DNA from: DASXUG01 sp964620425
GTDB taxonomy: Bacteria; Pseudomonadota; Gammaproteobacteria; Burkholderiales; Methylophilaceae
Assembly (NCBI GenBank): GCA_964620425.1
Contig: CAZUGV010000002.1
Coordinates: 310,001-374,000, forward strand
Reading direction: 5' to 3'
Length of the DNA stretch: 64,000 nt
The stretch's first letter is position 1, and each line of letters begins with the position of its first letter. Positions 52,577 through 62,221 of the stretch are shown here, one piece after another. A model generated the notes under the pieces. It had not been told where the DNA came from and did not search any database. It worked only from the letters and a program-made list of their open reading frames with translations. Made by a program: the position numbers and the translations under genes.

Positions 52577-52957
52577 ATCTAGCTTTAACGTTGCTATTTT
52601 GATGACAATAGTAATGAATTGGCAATCATATACATAGGGTTCTCACGCTTTGGTGGCAAGCTTCTTGCTAGTTTTTAGCTGGGAGATGACTGCGTCAATT
52701 CTTCATTCAAATAAGTTTTGAGTAAAACGACCATCAAAATGATTGGTTGTGCTTAATGTTGAGATTTCATCTAAAGTAGCGCACGGGAAATTGCCTCAAC
52801 AACCCAACTGAATGAGGACTTTTACTGCAAGAGTTGTACTTTTTGTCACATGTTAAAACTTGACCAAAACGAGCAAAAAAGCCAAACTACGAGTTTGGTG
52901 TAATCACCCGAATTCATTTTACCCATCTGAACCATACAAGTTTCTGGAGATTCATAC
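52577..52957 (+). other. Promoter and leader region of the pyruvate dehydrogenase operon
   Basis: This 381-nt stretch holds no supported gene. A weak hairpin GCAAG-CTT-CTTGC (52656-52668) followed by GTTTTT may end the ugd/GGDEF unit. A TTGACC is seen near 52859, but I find no convincing -10 at the right distance. The ATG of aceE follows GGAG at about 52946. Confidence 0.4.
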
Positions 52958-55612
52958 ATGGCATTAACCCCCGATCACGACCCTCAAGAAACCCAAGAAT
53001 GGCTTGATGCCATTGTCTCGGTACTTGAGAACGAGGGAACTGAACGCGCTCACTATTTGTTAGAAGCAATGATTGATAAAGCGCGTCGTTCAGGCAGTAA
53101 CTTGCCTTATAAGGCAACCACGGCTTACCTTAACACCATCCCCACACAAGCACAGGCTAAATTAGCGGGTGACCCTGAAATGGAGCGTCGCGTTCGTGCG
53201 CTAGTGCGCTGGAATGCGATTATGACGGTGTTACGCGCGAATGAAAAATCTCCTGGTGTGGGTGGTCATATTGCGAGCTTTCAATCTGCAGCCACTTTAT
53301 ATGATGTAGGTTTTAACCACTTCTTCCGTGCTCCCAATGAAAATTTTGGCGGCGATTGTGTGTATTTCCAAGGTCACTCTTCCCCAGGCGTTTATGCGCG
53401 TGCTTTCTTAGAAGGCCGTTTTACTGAAGAACAAATGGATAATTTCCGCCAAGAAACAGGCGGTAATGGCTTATCCAGCTATCCACACCCTTGGTTGATG
53501 CCTGACTTCTGGCAGTTCCCAACTGTATCGATGGGGTTAGGGCCATTGGCAGGTATTTACCAAGCACGATTCCTTAAATACATTCACGATCGCGGCATTG
53601 CAGATACCAGTGACCGCAAAGTGTGGGTGTTCTGTGGTGACGGTGAGATGGATGAGCCAGAGTCACAAGGTGCAGTCTCACTCGCGGCGCGTGAAGGTTT
53701 AGATAATCTGATTTTTGTCATCAACTGTAACTTACAACGTCTTGACGGCCCTGTGCGCGGCAACGGTAAAATCATCCAAGAACTCGAGTCTAACTTCCGT
53801 GGTGCAGGTTGGAACGCCATTAAAGTGGTTTGGGGCTCATACTGGGATCCACTCTTAGCGATGGACAAAGATGGCTTGTTACAAAAACGCATGGAAGAGT
53901 GCGTGGATGGCGAGTATCAAAACTTTAAACAAAAAGGTGGTGCGTACACACGTGAACACTTCTTTGGCAAATATCCTGAATTAAAAGAAATGGTTGCAGC
54001 GATGTCTGATCAAGACATTTGGCGCTTAAACCGTGGTGGTCATGATCCGCATAAAGTGTATGCGGCTTACCATGCAGCGGTGAACCACAAAGGTCAGCCA
54101 ACCGTCATTTTAGCTAAAACCGTTAAAGGTTACGGCATGGGTGATGCGGGTGAAGGTCAAAACACCACGCACCAGCAAAAAAGCATGGATATTGAGTCAC
54201 TCAAAAAATTCCGTGACCGCTTTGACTTGGGATTGACGGATGAACAAGTAGAAAACTTATCATTCTACAAACCAGCCGACGACAGCCCAGAAATGAAATA
54301 CTTGGCAGAGCGCCGTGCCGCGATGGGTGGTTTTGTGCCACAACGTCGCCAAAAAGGTAATGAGCTAGCCGTGCCTGAACTTAGCGCGTTTGAAAACATG
54401 CTAGGTGCAACGGGCGACCGTGAAATCTCTACCACCATGGCATTCGTGCGTATCTTATCTACTTTGGTGCGCGATAAACAAATCGGCAAATATGTGGTAC
54501 CTATTGTGCCTGATGAAGCCCGTACTTTCGGTATGGAAGGTATGTTTCGCCAATTGGGTATTTACTCAAGCAAAGGTCAATTGTACGAGCCACAAGACTC
54601 TGACCAAGTGATGTACTACAAAGAGTCTAAAGACGGTCAAATTTTAGAAGAAGGCATTAACGAAGCGGGTTCATTCGCTAGCTGGTTGGCGGCTGCTACG
54701 TCATACAGCGTGACTGGCGTACAAATGATTCCGTTCTACATCTACTATTCCATGTTTGGTTTCCAACGTATCGGCGACTTTGCTTGGGCGGCTGGCGATT
54801 CACGTGCACGTGGTTTCTTGCTAGGTGCAACCGCTGGTCGTACAACCTTGAACGGTGAAGGGTTGCAGCATGAAGATGGTCATAGCCACTTGATGTCAGC
54901 CACCATTCCTAACTGTATTTCATACGACCCAACCTTTGCGTACGAGTTGGCCGTGATTATTCAAGAAGGTTTGCGTCGCATGGTGCAAAATCAAGAAGAT
55001 GTTTATTACTACATCACCTTGATGAACGAAAACTACAGCCACCCAGAAATGCCTAAAGATTCAGCAGAAGGCATCCTAAAAGGCATGTACAACTTTAGTA
55101 AATCCAAAGCTAAAGGCCCGAAAGCGCAACTCATGGGTTCAGGCGTGATTTTACGTGAAGTGATTGCCGCCGCTGAGTTACTCGAAAAAGACTGGGGTGT
55201 ATCAGCCGACGTTTGGAGCGTGACCAGCTTTACAGAGTTACGCCGTGAGGGCATTGATGCAGAACGTCAAAACTTGCTCAACCCAGAAGCAAAACCACGC
55301 TTAAGTTATGTTGAGCAATGTCTTGCCAAAGCCGAAGGTCCAGTGATTGCATCTAGCGATTATATGCGCTCATTTGCTGACCAAATCCGCAACTTTGTGC
55401 CTAACCGCTTTGTAACTTTGGGTACCGATGGCTATGGTCGCTCAGACTCACGCGAAGCGTTACGTAGCTTCTTTGAGGTAGACAGATATTATGTCGTTTT
55501 AGCGACCTTAAAAGCATTAGCAGATGACGGCAAATTACCTGCAAGCAAAGCCGCTGAAGCGATTAAAAAATATAACATTGACATTAAGCGTCCTAATCCA
55601 AGCACCGTTTAA
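52958..55612 (+). CDS. aceE: Pyruvate dehydrogenase E1 component (homodimeric type)
   Basis: The 884-residue protein is the single-chain E1 type. The thiamine diphosphate motif starts GDGEMDEPES (about residue 228) and ends with the NCNLQ segment. Other blocks are GGDCVYFQGHSSPGVYARAFLEG and ETAGSFASW-type NEAGSFASWLAAATSYS. It decarboxylates pyruvate and loads the acetyl group onto the E2 lipoyl arm. aceF follows after 42 nt. The length is typical. Confidence 0.97.
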   Translation: MALTPDHDPQETQEWLDAIVSVLENEGTERAHYLLEAMIDKARRSGSNLPYKATTAYLNTIPTQAQAKLAGDPEMERRVRALVRWNAIMTVLRANEKSPGVGGHIASFQSAATLYDVGFNHFFRAPNENFGGDCVYFQGHSSPGVYARAFLEGRFTEEQMDNFRQETGGNGLSSYPHPWLMPDFWQFPTVSMGLGPLAGIYQARFLKYIHDRGIADTSDRKVWVFCGDGEMDEPESQGAVSLAAREGLDNLIFVINCNLQRLDGPVRGNGKIIQELESNFRGAGWNAIKVVWGSYWDPLLAMDKDGLLQKRMEECVDGEYQNFKQKGGAYTREHFFGKYPELKEMVAAMSDQDIWRLNRGGHDPHKVYAAYHAAVNHKGQPTVILAKTVKGYGMGDAGEGQNTTHQQKSMDIESLKKFRDRFDLGLTDEQVENLSFYKPADDSPEMKYLAERRAAMGGFVPQRRQKGNELAVPELSAFENMLGATGDREISTTMAFVRILSTLVRDKQIGKYVVPIVPDEARTFGMEGMFRQLGIYSSKGQLYEPQDSDQVMYYKESKDGQILEEGINEAGSFASWLAAATSYSVTGVQMIPFYIYYSMFGFQRIGDFAWAAGDSRARGFLLGATAGRTTLNGEGLQHEDGHSHLMSATIPNCISYDPTFAYELAVIIQEGLRRMVQNQEDVYYYITLMNENYSHPEMPKDSAEGILKGMYNFSKSKAKGPKAQLMGSGVILREVIAAAELLEKDWGVSADVWSVTSFTELRREGIDAERQNLLNPEAKPRLSYVEQCLAKAEGPVIASSDYMRSFADQIRNFVPNRFVTLGTDGYGRSDSREALRSFFEVDRYYVVLATLKALADDGKLPASKAAEAIKKYNIDIKRPNPSTV

Positions 55613-55654
55613 GTGTTGGCTTAAAGCGTAATTAAATATTGGAAACCATCAAAT

Positions 55655-56992
55655 ATGGCAATTAAAGAAGTTTTAGTACCTGATATTGGCAACTTTGACA
55701 GTGTTGATGTCATTGAAGTGCTAGTCAAAGTGGGTGACACCATCGCGAAGGAAGATTCACTGATTACTGTTGAGTCAGACAAAGCGTCGATGGATATTCC
55801 ATCTTCAATGGCGGGTGTGGTAAAAGAAATCCACATTAAAGTGGGCGATAAAACCAAACAAGGCGCATTGATTCTGACCTTAGACAGTGCTGCTGATGCA
55901 GCGCCCGCTGAAAAACCAGCCGCACAACCAACCTCAACTCCTGTTGTGGCGACTGTGAAAGTGGATGAAAAAGCGGTTGCCGTGCCTGAGCCTAGTCGCC
56001 CAGTGGCAGAAGTGCCACAAGTGATTCAGCCACAAGCCACGCCCAATCCTGTTGGTGCAAGCGCGGTTGGTGTATCTGGCAAGTTGGCACATGCTAGCCC
56101 ATCGGTGCGTAAATTTGCGCGTGAGTTAGGCGTGAATTTGGCTTTGGTTAAAGCGACAGGCCCTAAGAATCGCATTATGCAATCAGACGTACAGGCTTTT
56201 GTCAAAGGCGAGCTAGCGAAACCACGTTCTGAAAATATTGGCGGTGGTTTAAGCACCTTACCAATGCCAGTGATTGATTTCAGTCAATTTGGGTCGATCG
56301 AGTCTAAACCGCTTTCACGCATCAAAAAACTCTCTGGTGCAAACTTGCATCGTAACTGGGTAACAGCGCCACACGTGACGCAGTTTGATGAAGCGGACAT
56401 TACTGATTTAGAAGATTTCCGTAAATCCATGGCGCCAGACGCAGAAAAACGTGGTGTGAAATTGACCCTGTTAGCTTTCTTGATGAAGGCCGTTGTCAAC
56501 GCGTTACGCACTTACCCCAATTTTAACTCATCGCTTTCACCAGAAGGTGATAGCTTGATTATGAAGCAGTACTACCACGTAGGCTTTGCGTGCGATACAC
56601 CTGATGGCTTGGTCGTGCCAGTGGTGCGCGACGTGAACACCAAAGACGTGATGGATATTGCTCGTGATTTAGCCGAACTTTCTGCCAAAGCCCGTGAACG
56701 CAAACTTAAAGTTGAAGAAATGCAAGGCGGCTGCTTTACTATTTCTAGCTTGGGCGGTATCGGCGGCACGATGTTCACGCCGATTATCAACTGCCCAGAA
56801 GTGGCGATTTTAGGCGTATCACGTTCATCCATGCAGCCTGTTTTCGACCCTAAAACAAAGAGCTTTGAACCACGCTTAATCTTGCCAATGTCACTTTCAT
56901 ACGACCATCGTGTGATTGATGGCGCAGATGGTGCAAGGTTTACCAGCCACTTACGCATGATGTTGTCTGATGTAAGACGTTTGTTGTTGTAA
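55655..56992 (+). CDS. aceF: Dihydrolipoamide acetyltransferase (E2)
   Basis: The 445-residue protein has one lipoyl domain at about 1-77, with the lipoylated Lys in ESDKASMDIP. A Pro/Ala-rich linker, a peripheral subunit-binding domain (SPSVRKFARELGVNLALVKATGPKNRI), and the catalytic domain with the end motif SYDHRVIDGADG follow. It has only one lipoyl domain where E. coli E2 has three; the extra one is on E3 in this operon. Confidence 0.96.
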   Translation: MAIKEVLVPDIGNFDSVDVIEVLVKVGDTIAKEDSLITVESDKASMDIPSSMAGVVKEIHIKVGDKTKQGALILTLDSAADAAPAEKPAAQPTSTPVVATVKVDEKAVAVPEPSRPVAEVPQVIQPQATPNPVGASAVGVSGKLAHASPSVRKFARELGVNLALVKATGPKNRIMQSDVQAFVKGELAKPRSENIGGGLSTLPMPVIDFSQFGSIESKPLSRIKKLSGANLHRNWVTAPHVTQFDEADITDLEDFRKSMAPDAEKRGVKLTLLAFLMKAVVNALRTYPNFNSSLSPEGDSLIMKQYYHVGFACDTPDGLVVPVVRDVNTKDVMDIARDLAELSAKARERKLKVEEMQGGCFTISSLGGIGGTMFTPIINCPEVAILGVSRSSMQPVFDPKTKSFEPRLILPMSLSYDHRVIDGADGARFTSHLRMMLSDVRRLLL

Positions 56993-57017
56993 TTAGAGTG
57001 AACAAGGAAGCGTAAAA

Positions 57018-57731
57018 GTGAAACGTATATTTTTTCTAGCTTTTGTGTTTTCGGCGTTATTACTTCAAGGTTGCGTCATGCCAGGCGCAATCAAAAAAGA
57101 TTACTCCCTTAAAGACAAAAAAATTGCTGTGGTATCTGAGTTAGGAAACAATTTTCACCATAACATTATAGGTACTACTGTATTTACAAATAACATCACT
57201 ACCGCAAATGTAGCTGCTTGGAAAATCAATCATCTTGCCAGTAGTCATATCGTAGATTTTCTGAGCAAGCAAAATATCAAAGCATCAGAAGTTGAAACTG
57301 ACTTATTCACTTCTATAGATGGAAGTAGTCCTTATAGGATTGGTAAAGTTATGGATGAGGTTATTGAGAAAATTAGGCCGCTTGGATTTAATAGCATGAT
57401 CCTAATTAGACCAGTAACTTCAGACAACTACCCTTTTTATGTGCCAGGATATGGATTATTAACGCGATATTTTTTTGGCAAACCTAATACCTGCATATAT
57501 TCAATGTTTATTGTTGAATTATATGATTTTGATACAAGTAAATCGGTAGGCTGGCAGTGGGCAAACGCAATGAATGGGCCATGTTTACCAAATAGTTCTA
57601 ATGATTTAGAACTTAAAAGTAATTTTGACGAGTACAGTAATCAACAAAAAGATGAAATACGCCGTCGTACAGAAGCGCGGGTTATCGAATCACTCGATGC
57701 TGCATTAAGTTCAATGGAACTAATTCACTAG
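57018..57731 (+). CDS. Predicted lipoprotein of unknown function, inserted in the pdh operon
   Basis: The 237-residue protein starts at GTG 57018, with AAGGAAG just before. A lipobox LLLQGC gives lipidated Cys19. The mature protein has a KKIAVVSELGNNFHHNIIGTT strand-turn (about 34-54) and an all-around alpha/beta look, ending in RTEARVIESLDAALSSM. I recognise no family. The DNA is visibly more AT-rich, with different codon use from aceF and lpdA on both sides, suggesting later insertion. It is 25 nt after aceF and 12 nt before lpdA. Confidence 0.78.
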   Translation: MKRIFFLAFVFSALLLQGCVMPGAIKKDYSLKDKKIAVVSELGNNFHHNIIGTTVFTNNITTANVAAWKINHLASSHIVDFLSKQNIKASEVETDLFTSIDGSSPYRIGKVMDEVIEKIRPLGFNSMILIRPVTSDNYPFYVPGYGLLTRYFFGKPNTCIYSMFIVELYDFDTSKSVGWQWANAMNGPCLPNSSNDLELKSNFDEYSNQQKDEIRRRTEARVIESLDAALSSMELIH

Positions 57732-57743
57732 TAGAAAGTTTAC

Positions 57744-59516
57744 ATGAGTAAAATTTTGGAAGTTTTAGTGCCAGATATTGGCAATTTTGATTCTGTTGAT
57801 GTGATTGAGGTGTTGGTTAAAGCGGGTGATACCATCGCCAAGGAAGATTCTCTGATTACGGTAGAGTCTGACAAAGCCTCGATGGATATTCCTTCCTCAC
57901 AAGCGGGTGTGGTCAAAGAAGTGAAAGTCAAAGTGGGCGATAAAGTCGCTAAAGGCTCTTTGATTTTACTGGTAGAGGCTGAGGCAGCAGACATTGCCCC
58001 AGCACCAGTTGCCCCTGTTGCAACTGCTAGACCAACGCCATCACCTGTAGTTGCGCCAACGCCAGCTGTCGCAGCGGGTGATCATGATATTGCTACGCAA
58101 GTGGTGGTGCTGGGTTCAGGCCCAGGTGGCTATACCGCCGCTTTCCGTGCGGCAGATTTAGGCTTGAAAGTGGTGTTGATTGAACGCTACCCCACGCTTG
58201 GCGGTGTTTGTTTAAATGTTGGTTGCATCCCTTCAAAAGCTTTATTGCATACGGCTAAAGTCATCACCGAAGCAGAAGAAACCGCACATCACGGCTTAAC
58301 TTTTGGCAAACCCAATATTGATTTAGATAAATTGCGTGATTGGAAAGCCAATGAAGTCGTTGGCAAACTTACAGGCGGTTTGGCTGGCATGGCGAAACAA
58401 CGTGGCGTGACCGTTGTGAATGGCGTTGGTCAGTTCACTAGCCCCAACCAAATCGCGGTGATTGCGGCTGACGGCAAAGTGACCAAAGTAGGTTTTGAAA
58501 ATGCGATTATCGCTGCTGGTTCACAAGCGACTAAATTCCCAGGTGCGCCAGAGGATGAGCGCATTATGGATTCCACAGGCGCGCTCGCCTTGGCAGATAT
58601 TCCAAAACGTATGTTGGTGATTGGCGGCGGCATTATCGGTCTAGAAATGGGTACGGTTTATGACGCGCTTGGCTCAAAAGTCAGCGTTGTAGAATTTATG
58701 GACGGCTTGATTACAGGTTGCGACCGTGATTTAGTGCGCCCATTGCAAAAGCGTATGGAAAAGCGCTTTGAAAGTATTATGCTTTCAACCAAGGTTTCAA
58801 AAATTGAAGCGAAAAAAGACGGTATTCATGTAAGCTTTGAAGGCCAAGGTGTTGAAAATGGGTCTGCACCTAAAGAAACGCAAGTGTATGACCGCGTATT
58901 AGTCTCTATCGGTCGCCGTCCGAACGGCAAAAACATCGGCGCAGAAAACGCAGGCGTAGCAGTAGATGACCGCGGCTTTATCGCGGTAGATAAGCAAATG
59001 CGTTCCAATGTGCCGCATATCTTCGCGATTGGCGATATTGTTGGTCAACCGATGTTGGCGCACAAGGCCACGCATGAAGCCAAAGTGGCCGCAGAAGTCA
59101 TCGCAGGCCATAAAGTAGAATTTGTTGCGAGTGTGATTCCAAGCGTGGCTTATACAGACCCCGAAGTGGCTTGGGTAGGCATGACTGAAACTGAAGCAAA
59201 AGCCAAAGGTATCGAGATTGAAAAAGCCAGCTTCCCTTGGGCAGCCAGTGGGCGCGCGCTTTCAATTGCACGAACCGAAGGCACTACCAAACTTATTTTT
59301 GATAAAGACACCCATCGTGTGATTGGCGCAGGTATCGTTGGTGTCAATGCAGGCGAGTTATTGGCTGAGGCTGTATTAGCAATTGAAATGGGCGCAGATG
59401 CGCATGATTTGGGCTTAACCATTCACGCGCACCCAACGCTGTCTGAAACCATCTGTTTTGCGGCGGAAGTGAAAGAAGGCACGATTACCGATATGTTGCC
59501 ACCGAAAAAACGTTAA
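57744..59516 (+). CDS. lpdA: Dihydrolipoamide dehydrogenase (E3) with N-terminal lipoyl domain
   Basis: The 590-residue protein has a lipoyl domain (residues 1-78, lipoyl Lys44 in ESDKASMDIP) and an Ala/Pro linker (80-112). The flavoprotein disulfide reductase core follows, with GSGPGGYTAAFRAADLG, the redox pair C156 and C161 (GGVCLNVGCIPSK), and the late HAHPTLSET with the catalytic His. The first 50 residues are almost identical to the aceF lipoyl domain. It reoxidises dihydrolipoyl groups with NAD. Confidence 0.96.
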   Translation: MSKILEVLVPDIGNFDSVDVIEVLVKAGDTIAKEDSLITVESDKASMDIPSSQAGVVKEVKVKVGDKVAKGSLILLVEAEAADIAPAPVAPVATARPTPSPVVAPTPAVAAGDHDIATQVVVLGSGPGGYTAAFRAADLGLKVVLIERYPTLGGVCLNVGCIPSKALLHTAKVITEAEETAHHGLTFGKPNIDLDKLRDWKANEVVGKLTGGLAGMAKQRGVTVVNGVGQFTSPNQIAVIAADGKVTKVGFENAIIAAGSQATKFPGAPEDERIMDSTGALALADIPKRMLVIGGGIIGLEMGTVYDALGSKVSVVEFMDGLITGCDRDLVRPLQKRMEKRFESIMLSTKVSKIEAKKDGIHVSFEGQGVENGSAPKETQVYDRVLVSIGRRPNGKNIGAENAGVAVDDRGFIAVDKQMRSNVPHIFAIGDIVGQPMLAHKATHEAKVAAEVIAGHKVEFVASVIPSVAYTDPEVAWVGMTETEAKAKGIEIEKASFPWAASGRALSIARTEGTTKLIFDKDTHRVIGAGIVGVNAGELLAEAVLAIEMGADAHDLGLTIHAHPTLSETICFAAEVKEGTITDMLPPKKR

Positions 59517-59555
59517 TTATTTTGTCGTAACGAGTAATAAGCGGGTAAACCACAT

Positions 59556-59596
59556 AAAAAAAGCGCTGATAGATTAATCTATCAGCGCTTTTTTTG
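59556..59596. terminator. Bidirectional rho-independent terminator between lpdA and the SPOR gene
   Basis: AGCGCTGATAGAT and ATCTATCAGCGCT form a 13-bp stem with a TA loop, flanked by seven A before and seven T after. It works for the plus-strand pdh operon and the minus-strand birA-coaX-SPOR unit. Confidence 0.93.
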
Positions 59597-59615
59597 TTAT
59601 GGCGGAATATCTCTT

Positions 59616-60305
59616 TTAAGGCTTACAGGTGACCGCTGTTAATTCTGCTTCGCTGTAATTGCCCTTAATTTTATCCAGTTCCCCAAGTAGTTCGGGCGTC
59701 ATATTGCTAATGTAGAATGTGATGTTGTCTTTGTTTTGATTCCGATCACCTTTAATGGCAGTTTTTACGCCATGTTTTTTCAAGTCGATAAGTAGCTTAT
59801 CTGCCAAGGCTTCATCTTTAAACATGCCAAATGAAATGGCATATTTCCATGGTGCTTCTTGCACGATAAATGTTTCTACTACGCCCAATCGATTGAGCTC
59901 TGCCACTTTGGCTTGCGCAAGCTCTAGTGTGGCTTTAGGGGGAATGTATATCCAAAAATGTGCACCATCTGGGTCAATCGGTGCTTCTTTTTGTGCATAT
60001 TGCAAGAGTAACTTATCCATCTGCATGGAAACTTTTTTTGCTTGCGCACTTTTAAACATGCCCCACTCGTAGCATTGAGGTGGTTTAGATTCCATGGCTT
60101 CAACGGCTGGTTGTAAAGTGACCGCGGTCATTTCAACGGCTTTTTTAGGGAGTGCTTCAATTTCGCTACTTGTTAAAATTTTGAGCTTTTCGGGTTGTAG
60201 CGGGGCTAGGGTGACGTGCGTCACAGTGGGGTCTGAAAGCCCCAAGTTGAAATATCCAAAAATTAAAAGATTAAAGACAACTAAACAAAGCGTGAGCCAT
60301 TTCAT
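59616..60305 (-). CDS. SPOR-like domain membrane protein
   Basis: The 229-residue protein has an N-terminal membrane anchor (residues 3-23) and a C-terminal SPOR-like region. It includes CYEWGMFKSAQAKK, GVVETFIVQEAPWKYAISFGMFKDEALADKLLIDLKKHGV in several pieces, and a final Cys-Lys-Pro. SPOR domains bind denuded glycan at the division site. Its ATG overlaps the coaX stop as ATGA (60302-60305). The same birA-coaX-SPOR order is common in betaproteobacteria. Confidence 0.82.
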   Translation of the reverse strand: MKWLTLCLVVFNLLIFGYFNLGLSDPTVTHVTLAPLQPEKLKILTSSEIEALPKKAVEMTAVTLQPAVEAMESKPPQCYEWGMFKSAQAKKVSMQMDKLLLQYAQKEAPIDPDGAHFWIYIPPKATLELAQAKVAELNRLGVVETFIVQEAPWKYAISFGMFKDEALADKLLIDLKKHGVKTAIKGDRNQNKDNITFYISNMTPELLGELDKIKGNYSEAELTAVTCKP

Positions 60306-61105
60306 ACGGCATTTCTTTCTATTAATAGTAAACCTTGTAGCACTAAATTTTCTACTACTATGACCTCACATGCAAGACTGGCTTGCGCACGTAAGGCATC
60401 TGCAAGTAAATTTGCATCGCCGCCTGTTATCATACAACGGTTTGTATCTTCATGACGACCCTGCTTGGCTTGATGCTTTGCTAATCTATGCAGCATGTCA
60501 GTAATCGCGCCTACTAAAGCGTTGATAGCTCCCGTATAAACCGCATCTGCCGTATTTTTGGGGAAGTCTTGCAATGTCCCTTGATTCAGTCCGATTTGAG
60601 CTGTCTTTTGTGCCAGATGTGTTTGCATCATTTGTAGGCCGGGTAAAATCATCCCGCCTAAAAATTCGCCTTGGTGTTGAGAAGTCTGTTCATGAAGCGC
60701 AATAGCATCCACGGTTAATGCCGTGCCTGCACTCACTACCACGCAAGGTGCTTGAGTGCGATGCCAAGCCGCAATCATCGCAAGCCAACGGTCTGACCCT
60801 AAAGTTTCAGGATGTTGGTAGCCATTGTGCAATCCGCAGGCGCTGGTGGTGGATTTTATCCACTGTATGTCTAGCCCATGATTTTGCAAAACGGATTGCA
60901 GTTGGTTGCCAATGGCTGCGCCCGCGACATTTGAAACCAATACGTTTTTGCATAAATGCCAAGGGCAATCGCGCCAAGCTTGGTCAGCACTTATGTCTGA
61001 ATTTAACACGTTACCTTGTGCTTGCAGTGTGTCGGAGTTATCAAACACGCCCCATTTGGTGCGCGTGTTGCCAGCATCTATCGCGAGTATCATCGAGTTA
61101 TGCAT
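60302..61105 (-). CDS. coaX: Type III pantothenate kinase
   Basis: The start is taken as ATG 61105 (MHNSMILAIDAG), which overlaps the birA end by 8 nt; ATG 61093 (MILAIDAGN) is an equal candidate, while readings up to 61195 go deep into birA. The protein has the phosphate loop LAIDAGNTRTKWG, GSDRWLAMIAA and the GTALTVDA block of CoaX. It phosphorylates pantothenate as the first step of coenzyme A synthesis, without feedback inhibition by CoA. Confidence 0.92.
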   Translation of the reverse strand: MHNSMILAIDAGNTRTKWGVFDNSDTLQAQGNVLNSDISADQAWRDCPWHLCKNVLVSNVAGAAIGNQLQSVLQNHGLDIQWIKSTTSACGLHNGYQHPETLGSDRWLAMIAAWHRTQAPCVVVSAGTALTVDAIALHEQTSQHQGEFLGGMILPGLQMMQTHLAQKTAQIGLNQGTLQDFPKNTADAVYTGAINALVGAITDMLHRLAKHQAKQGRHEDTNRCMITGGDANLLADALRAQASLACEVIVVENLVLQGLLLIERNAV

Positions 61106-62105
61106 TACACACGCCCCGCAAGCTAATTTCGCCTGATGAAAAGCGTTGTTCGCCCTGCGCTGTTTGTACCAGTAACACGCCATCAAGCGCAACACCGTTT
61201 ACTGTGCCTAACAGTTCACGACCATCGGCCATCAGCATGCGCACAGCTTGCTGGTGGTAGGCATGCGCTTGTGTCCACTCATCGCGTAGCGGCTCAAAAC
61301 CATTTTGTTCAAAGGTGCTCAGTACCTTGCCCAATTGTTTGAGTATATTTCCCAATAATACGTTAGCGTTGATTGGTTTGCCCAACGCGGTTTGAACATC
61401 TGTAACAGGTTGATCTATCTGTTGGCGTAATTGTGCGGGTAAGCTTACGTTGATGCCAATACCAATCACAGCCGCGCTTGGGCCTTCCATATCGCCTTGC
61501 AGCTCAATCAAAATGCCAGCGAGCTTTTGTTGATGCGGCTGGCTCACCAGCACATCATTCGGCCATTTTAATTTTGCTTCTGCTAAACCCAGTTCACGCA
61601 AAGCACGAATTAACGCCACGCCCACCGCTAGACTCAAGCCAGATAGCCCTGCCGCACCACATTCAAAACGCCATAGTAGTGAAAATGTTAAGCTAGCCCC
61701 CAAGCCTGCTTGCCATGTGCGACCACGTCTGCCGCGCCCTTGGGTTTGTAGTTCTGCCACTACGCAAGTGCCTTGTGGTGCACCTTTGGAGGCTTGCTGC
61801 ATTAAGTAGGTGTTGGTGGAATCTAGCTGTGGATGAATCTGCACATCAAATAAATGCGCTTGGGTGCCAATTGCCTGCGTGATGGTAGTTGCATCAAGTA
61901 GCGTAACAGCCTGTGGCAATTTATAGCCACGTCCACGCACTGAATACACCTCAATGCCCAGTGTTTCGGCTTCTTGTATCGCCTTCCAGATGGCTGCACG
62001 CGTCACGTTAAATTCACGCGCTAGCGCTTCGCCTGAGTGAAAATGCCCATCTGATAAGCGCTGCAAAATAGGAAAAGTGAGTGACTTCAGCATAGTATGA
62101 ATCAT
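61098..62105 (-). CDS. birA: Biotin-[acetyl-CoA-carboxylase] ligase / biotin repressor BirA
   Basis: The 335-residue protein has an N-terminal winged helix (FHSGEALAREFNVTRAAIWKAI) and the ligase domain with GRGRRGRTWQAG (the biotinyl-AMP loop), TFSLLWRF and LKWPNDVLV, where the catalytic Lys is KWPNDV. A C-terminal SH3-like domain follows. ATG 62093 (MLKSLTFP) is an alternative start. It attaches biotin to the carboxyl carrier protein and may repress bio genes; bioA is encoded 12 kb away. Confidence 0.94.
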   Translation of the reverse strand: MIHTMLKSLTFPILQRLSDGHFHSGEALAREFNVTRAAIWKAIQEAETLGIEVYSVRGRGYKLPQAVTLLDATTITQAIGTQAHLFDVQIHPQLDSTNTYLMQQASKGAPQGTCVVAELQTQGRGRRGRTWQAGLGASLTFSLLWRFECGAAGLSGLSLAVGVALIRALRELGLAEAKLKWPNDVLVSQPHQQKLAGILIELQGDMEGPSAAVIGIGINVSLPAQLRQQIDQPVTDVQTALGKPINANVLLGNILKQLGKVLSTFEQNGFEPLRDEWTQAHAYHQQAVRMLMADGRELLGTVNGVALDGVLLVQTAQGEQRFSSGEISLRGVCNA

Positions 62106-62221
62106 GAACGATTAAAACGTAGTTTAGCACAGCGCACTCAGGCACACGCTATGCAAGCAACTACATAGAAGCGCTCGCAGGGTGTAAAATGGCGAAACAT
62201 TCACTAAACATTGCAAAAAAC

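Noticed and set aside
52656..52674. Short hairpin GCAAG/CTTGC followed by GTTTTT after the degenerate GGDEF gene
   Set aside because: The stem is only 5 bp and weak, so I mention it in the region entry but do not call a terminator.
60718..61260. Long open frame on the plus strand opposite coaX and birA
   Set aside because: The minus strand has two well-supported enzymes here with matching overlaps; the opposite frame has no family features and is a shadow.
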